Positions 14,937 to 18,051 of a DNA stretch of 18,051 nt are shown here, piece by piece. Every line of letters starts with the position of its first letter. The stretch's first letter is position 1. Source of the stretch: Acidobacteriota bacterium (GTDB lineage: Bacteria > Acidobacteriota > Terriglobia > Terriglobales > Acidobacteriaceae); NCBI GenBank assembly GCA_021780095.1, contig JAJXZK010000427.1, positions 1-18,051 of the forward strand, read 5' to 3'. The translations under genes and the position numbers were made by a program. Under the pieces are notes generated by a model that was not told the DNA's origin, ran no database searches, and saw nothing but the letters and a program-made list of their open reading frames with translations.

Positions 14937-16142
14937 GTGACGCCACGCTGGCAGTTCGCCGTCGGCGCTGGAATTCTTGGTTGGGTTCTCGACGCATTCG
15001 ACTTCTTTGTCGTGATTTTTCTGTTTGACACTCTGGCTGCGCGATTCCAAGTCAACAAGGCGGACATTGTCTATACGCTTACGCTGACCCTGGCCATGCG
15101 GCCCGTCGGCGCTCTTTTCTTTGGCACGTTTGCTGATCGATTTGGACGCAAACGTCCGCTCATCTTCTGCGTTCTGTTTTTCTCCACCGTCACCATCCTC
15201 TGTGGATTCGCGCCGTCGTACATTTTCTTCCTGGCAATGCGCGGACTCTATGGCATCGGCATGGGTGGATACTGGGGGATTGGCGCATCTTACGCCATGG
15301 AGAGTGCGCCTCGGCGCTGGCGCGGCGTACTGTCCGGCATAATGCAGAGTGGTTATCCGCTTGGATATCTGCTGGCGGCCGTTGCCATGCAAGTGATCGT
15401 GCCCGTTTTCGGGTGGCGCTCGATGTTCATCGTGGGCTCCGCCGTGACGGTGCTCATCGTCCTGTTCACGCTTCTCGCGCCCGAATCGGAACCCTGGAAG
15501 TTGCACCGTCAGCCATCGCTACGCAAGATCTTCGGCACCCTGTGGAGTCACATCGGCATCTTTGCATATCTTCTGCTGGTGATGGCGGTGATGACCTGCC
15601 TTTCCCATGGCACGCAGGACCTATATCCGGATTTCCTCAAAACACTTCCTGGGCTCACCCAGCGGAGAATCCTCGGAATGAATGTCATGTTCGGGCTGCC
15701 CGTGATTTACAACATTGGTGCAATCCTGGGGGCGCTGTTCTTCGGGCACATATCGGAATCAATTGGTCGAAGACGATCCATTATTCTGGCGCTGGGAGTG
15801 TCTTTGCTCTCGATCCCGGCATGGGCCTTCGGCTCCTCCCTGCTTGCGCTGGTCCTTGGCTCCTACTTCATGCAGACGGGCGTGCAGGGCGCGTTCGGGG
15901 TAATTCCGGCGCATTTGAATGAACTCTCTCCGCACGCCATTCGAAGCCTATTTCCGGGCTTTGTCTATCAGTTGGGAGTGCTGATCGGCTCTCCCGCCGT
16001 TTCCTTTGAATATGCGCTCCGAAACCGCCTGGGATACCCGTGGGCGCTGACGAGTTTTGAGGCATGCGTCATCGTCGCTCTGTGTTGTATCTTCACTTTC
16101 GGCCCCGAACGCCTTGGCCGCAATTTCTGGGTTGCCGAATAG
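14937..16142 (+). CDS. MFS permease, sialate/lactate:H+ symporter (SHS/AAHS-like) type
   Basis: This 401-aa, 12-helix inner-membrane importer is of the kind that takes up carboxylates (JEN1/NanT-like). Motifs are GWVLDAFDFFVVIF in TM1, MRPVGALFFGTFADRFGRKR (TM2 and loop motif A), RGLYGIGMGGYWGIGASYAM (TM4), RWRGVLSGIMQSGYPLGYLLA (TM5), SHGTQDLYPDFL in TM7, and GHISESIGRRRSI in the second-half loop. The start is the GTG at 14937. A stop lies in frame at 14874-14876, and no ATG occurs between that stop and the GTG. There is no recognisable Shine-Dalgarno, so the start is less sure than the identity. It follows the secreted hydrolase by 81 bp and might import an acid it releases, which would make a degradation-uptake pair. 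The substrate is not provable here. Confidence 0.85.
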   Translation: MTPRWQFAVGAGILGWVLDAFDFFVVIFLFDTLAARFQVNKADIVYTLTLTLAMRPVGALFFGTFADRFGRKRPLIFCVLFFSTVTILCGFAPSYIFFLAMRGLYGIGMGGYWGIGASYAMESAPRRWRGVLSGIMQSGYPLGYLLAAVAMQVIVPVFGWRSMFIVGSAVTVLIVLFTLLAPESEPWKLHRQPSLRKIFGTLWSHIGIFAYLLLVMAVMTCLSHGTQDLYPDFLKTLPGLTQRRILGMNVMFGLPVIYNIGAILGALFFGHISESIGRRRSIILALGVSLLSIPAWAFGSSLLALVLGSYFMQTGVQGAFGVIPAHLNELSPHAIRSLFPGFVYQLGVLIGSPAVSFEYALRNRLGYPWALTSFEACVIVALCCIFTFGPERLGRNFWVAE

Positions 16143-16187
16143 CGGAATCATTTTTCTTCGTCGCCCACTGTCGTAGATACTGTTCCT

Positions 16188-17807
16188 ATGTCAGCGACCG
16201 CTGCAGTATTAGGAAAGATCGGCCTTCCAGCAACTATTAAGAACATTGCAGCACACAAATGGGATGTGGTGATCATCGGCGCGGGACACAATGGTCTGGC
16301 CTGCGCTACCTATCTGGCTCGCGCGGGCAAATCCGTGTTGGTACTTGAGAGCCGCGAGCGTGTGGGCGGTGCCTGCACCATTGAAGAGCCTTTTCCCGGG
16401 GTGCTGATGTCTCCTTGCGCCTATCTCGCGGGGCTGTTGCATCCGCTGGTGGTTCAGGAACTTGATCTTCCCCGGCGTGGTTTTGTGTGGACGCCGGCGG
16501 TGAACGGTCTGTTTGTTCCGTTTCTGGATGACAGCAGTATTCAACTGTGGGATGACGACAATCGTTGCGAACAGGAAGTACGCCGGTTTTCTCCGAAGGA
16601 TGTTGAAGGCTGGCGCGCCATGAGTGATGTGGTGCGGCGACTGCGAGATCTGCTCCGCCCCGCCGCAGGCATGTTCGACGGTAACATGCATGACAATCGA
16701 CGTGACACATGGATCGGAGATGCGCCAACCCACGAGCAACTGGAAGAACTGCTGGCGGGTGATGCCGAAGCCCGCAGCCTGCTCTTCGACTGGTCCATGG
16801 CCGAATTCGTCGAGCGATATCTGACCGATGAGCGCTTGCAAAGCGCCTATCTTGGCCAGGGAGTCATTGGCACCAACGCGAGCCCGTTCGACGCCGGTAC
16901 GGCTTCCATCCGATTCCATCATTCCTCCGGCAGGCTTGGCGGAATGCCCGGCATGTGGGGGTACGTGAAGGGCGGCATGGGCATGGTCTCCTTCTTTTTT
17001 TGCGATGCCGCACGCGACGCTGGAGCGGCCATCGCCACCGGCGTTCCTGTTTCGCGCATCCTGCCAGAAGAAGGCGTGTTACTAGAAAGCGGCGAACGGA
17101 TTATGGCTCCGATTGTCATCTCGAATGCCGATCCGATCCGCACTCTCGACTTGTTGAGCACTGCCGCCGACGCGGCATGGGAGAAGAAAGTGCGCTCCAT
17201 GCCTATCCAGGGCTGCACGGTAAAGCTGAACGTGTTGTTGCGTCAACTACCCAACTTCACGGCGCGCGCTGGGACGCTCGAGCCTCATCATTTCGGCCAG
17301 ATCAATGCGCCGTTGACGAAATCCGAGTGGAAAGCAAGCTATGCCGCGGCCCGTGCAGGAAACCTTGCAGAGCACCTGTGGTGCGAACTTTATTTTCAAA
17401 GCGTGCACGATGCCAGCGTAGTTCCTGCGGGCATGCACACCATGAGCATCTTCGCGCAGTATGTGCCGTACGCTTTTTCGTCGGGTAGTTGGGAAGATCG
17501 GCGCGATGAGGTACGAAAACTGGCTTTGCAGTCTGTCGCCCGTTTTTGCAGCAATCTGAACGACGCTGTTGTAGATGCACAAGTGCTCGGCCCACCGGAT
17601 ATCGAGCAGAAAGTAGGCTTGACAGGTGGACACATTTTTCAGGGCGAGTGCCTGCCTGCGTATATGTGGAATCATCGCCTGTCCGCCAGAACTCCAATGA
17701 AAGGCGTCTATCTCTGCGGCGCGTGTACCCATCCGGGCGGAAGCGTCATCGGCATCAATGGCCGCAATGCTGCCATGGCAGTTATACACGACTTGAATGG
17801 CTCGTGA
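16188..17807 (+). CDS. FAD-dependent oxidoreductase, PYROXD2 / phytoene-desaturase-like
   Basis: This 539-aa flavoprotein has a Rossmann FAD site DVVIIGAGHNGLACATYLARAG (dinucleotide motif G31-A-G-H-N-G36, ribose-binding Glu54 in VLVLESRERVGGACT). It also has the subfamily pattern MSPCAYLAGLLHPLVVQEL and a C-terminal FAD motif YLCGACTHPGGSVIGINGRN. These place it in the amine-oxidase/carotenoid desaturase superfamily, nearest to the PYROXD2-like group rather than the crt desaturases. No carotenoid biosynthesis genes accompany it, so a carotenoid role is doubtful. The substrate is unknown. The ATG at 16188 has no Shine-Dalgarno; the preceding bases TAGATACT resemble a -10 element six bases upstream. 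Confidence 0.88.
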   Translation: MSATAAVLGKIGLPATIKNIAAHKWDVVIIGAGHNGLACATYLARAGKSVLVLESRERVGGACTIEEPFPGVLMSPCAYLAGLLHPLVVQELDLPRRGFVWTPAVNGLFVPFLDDSSIQLWDDDNRCEQEVRRFSPKDVEGWRAMSDVVRRLRDLLRPAAGMFDGNMHDNRRDTWIGDAPTHEQLEELLAGDAEARSLLFDWSMAEFVERYLTDERLQSAYLGQGVIGTNASPFDAGTASIRFHHSSGRLGGMPGMWGYVKGGMGMVSFFFCDAARDAGAAIATGVPVSRILPEEGVLLESGERIMAPIVISNADPIRTLDLLSTAADAAWEKKVRSMPIQGCTVKLNVLLRQLPNFTARAGTLEPHHFGQINAPLTKSEWKASYAAARAGNLAEHLWCELYFQSVHDASVVPAGMHTMSIFAQYVPYAFSSGSWEDRRDEVRKLALQSVARFCSNLNDAVVDAQVLGPPDIEQKVGLTGGHIFQGECLPAYMWNHRLSARTPMKGVYLCGACTHPGGSVIGINGRNAAMAVIHDLNGS

Positions 17808-17912
17808 TAGGAACTCCTGCGGAAATTGCCATGGAAATTATTCGCTGAACAAAAAACTGGCAACTCCGTGAACGATGAGAGTACAACAAAGCCAGTGTTG
17901 TGGAAAGCTTGC

Positions 17913-17919
17913 AAGGAGG
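17913..17919 (+). promoter_or_regulatory. strong ribosome binding site AAGGAGG selecting the GTG at 17925
   Basis: AAGGAGG lies five bases before GTG 17925. This outweighs an in-frame GTG at 17868, which has no comparable site. Confidence 0.65.
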
Positions 17920-17924
17920 GAATC

Positions 17925-18051
17925 GTGAACGGCTCTACATTAGCTCCAACAGCACCAGGTGCAAAAAGCGGCGGACGCACAATCCTTGGCGTGCTACTGA
18001 TCATCACCGGCCTTTTGGCCATTCTTCTGCCATTCATCGCAGGCATTGCGG
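17925..18051 (+). CDS. HdeD-like (DUF308) membrane protein, N-terminal part, cut by right edge
   Basis: The first 42 codons are visible. A polar N-terminus (NGSTLAPTAPGAKSGGR) is followed by a membrane helix TILGVLLIITGLLAILLPF and the start of a loop. The pattern G-(V/I)-L-(L)-I-I-x-G-(L)-L-A-I-x-x-P resembles the first helix of HdeD acid-resistance/DUF308 proteins, which are small multi-helix inner-membrane proteins. A GTG start is supported by a strong ribosome site. The assignment rests on one helix and should be treated as tentative. Confidence 0.55.
   Translation, partial: MNGSTLAPTAPGAKSGGRTILGVLLIITGLLAILLPFIAGIA

Noticed and set aside
16188..17807. Carotenoid phytoene desaturase (crtI)
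   Set aside because: The FAD motifs fit the wider superfamily, but the CAYLAGLLHP pattern points to the PYROXD2-like group and no other carotenoid genes are present.

Overview
The window (about 55-57% G+C by eye, strong GC3 preference, many ATGA-type gene overlaps) reads as chromosomal DNA of a free-living Gram-negative heterotroph. Several proteins look like those I associate with Acidobacteriota (class Terriglobia): the small soluble HxxxCxxC anti-sigma factor, the Cys-repeat small protein beside an MNIO enzyme, and an HdeD-type protein. This placement is an inference from protein style, with no marker gene to confirm it. No RNA genes, CRISPR arrays, insertion sequences or phage genes were seen.

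Layout. Positions 3-221 (+) hold the tail of a His-rich protein cut by the left edge. Positions 284-4348 (-) hold an EntS-type MFS exporter, a tagaturonate reductase (uxaB) with a palindrome just upstream, and a Crp-type regulator. Immediately upstream of the Crp gene is a STAS-domain gene whose frame is broken by a 5-bp tandem duplication, and further upstream (4838-7117, -) a PAS-PAS-GAF sigma-54 activator. Positions 7400-7843 (+) encode an unrecognised small membrane protein.

The most distinctive region is 8096-11609 (+), a tight six-gene unit. It encodes a secreted 100-aa precursor with six regularly spaced cysteines in a duplicated 13-residue motif, an MNIO (DUF692) enzyme, its DUF2063 partner, a DoxX membrane protein, an ECF sigma factor and a zinc-finger anti-sigma factor. 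This is the architecture of the recently recognised Cys-modified RiPP metallophores (Hvf/bufferin type, linked to copper handling). The core motif here is CKGKNSCKGKGGC rather than the EGKCG motif of Haemophilus HvfA. The likely logic is: a signal releases the ECF factor, the operon is induced, the precursor cysteines are modified by the MNIO/DUF2063 pair, and the peptide is exported and chelates metal in the periplasm.

Positions 11629-13769 (-) hold a two-gene operon of a family III CoA-transferase and a CitE/HpcH-type CoA-ester lyase, suggesting CoA activation followed by cleavage of a hydroxy acid. Divergent from it, 13896-14855 (+) encodes a secreted alpha/beta hydrolase of the feruloyl esterase/PHB-depolymerase type behind a near-consensus promoter with almost no leader. 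Next come an MFS carboxylate-type permease (14937-16142), a PYROXD2/phytoene-desaturase-like FAD oxidoreductase (16188-17807), and the start of an HdeD-like membrane protein cut by the right edge.
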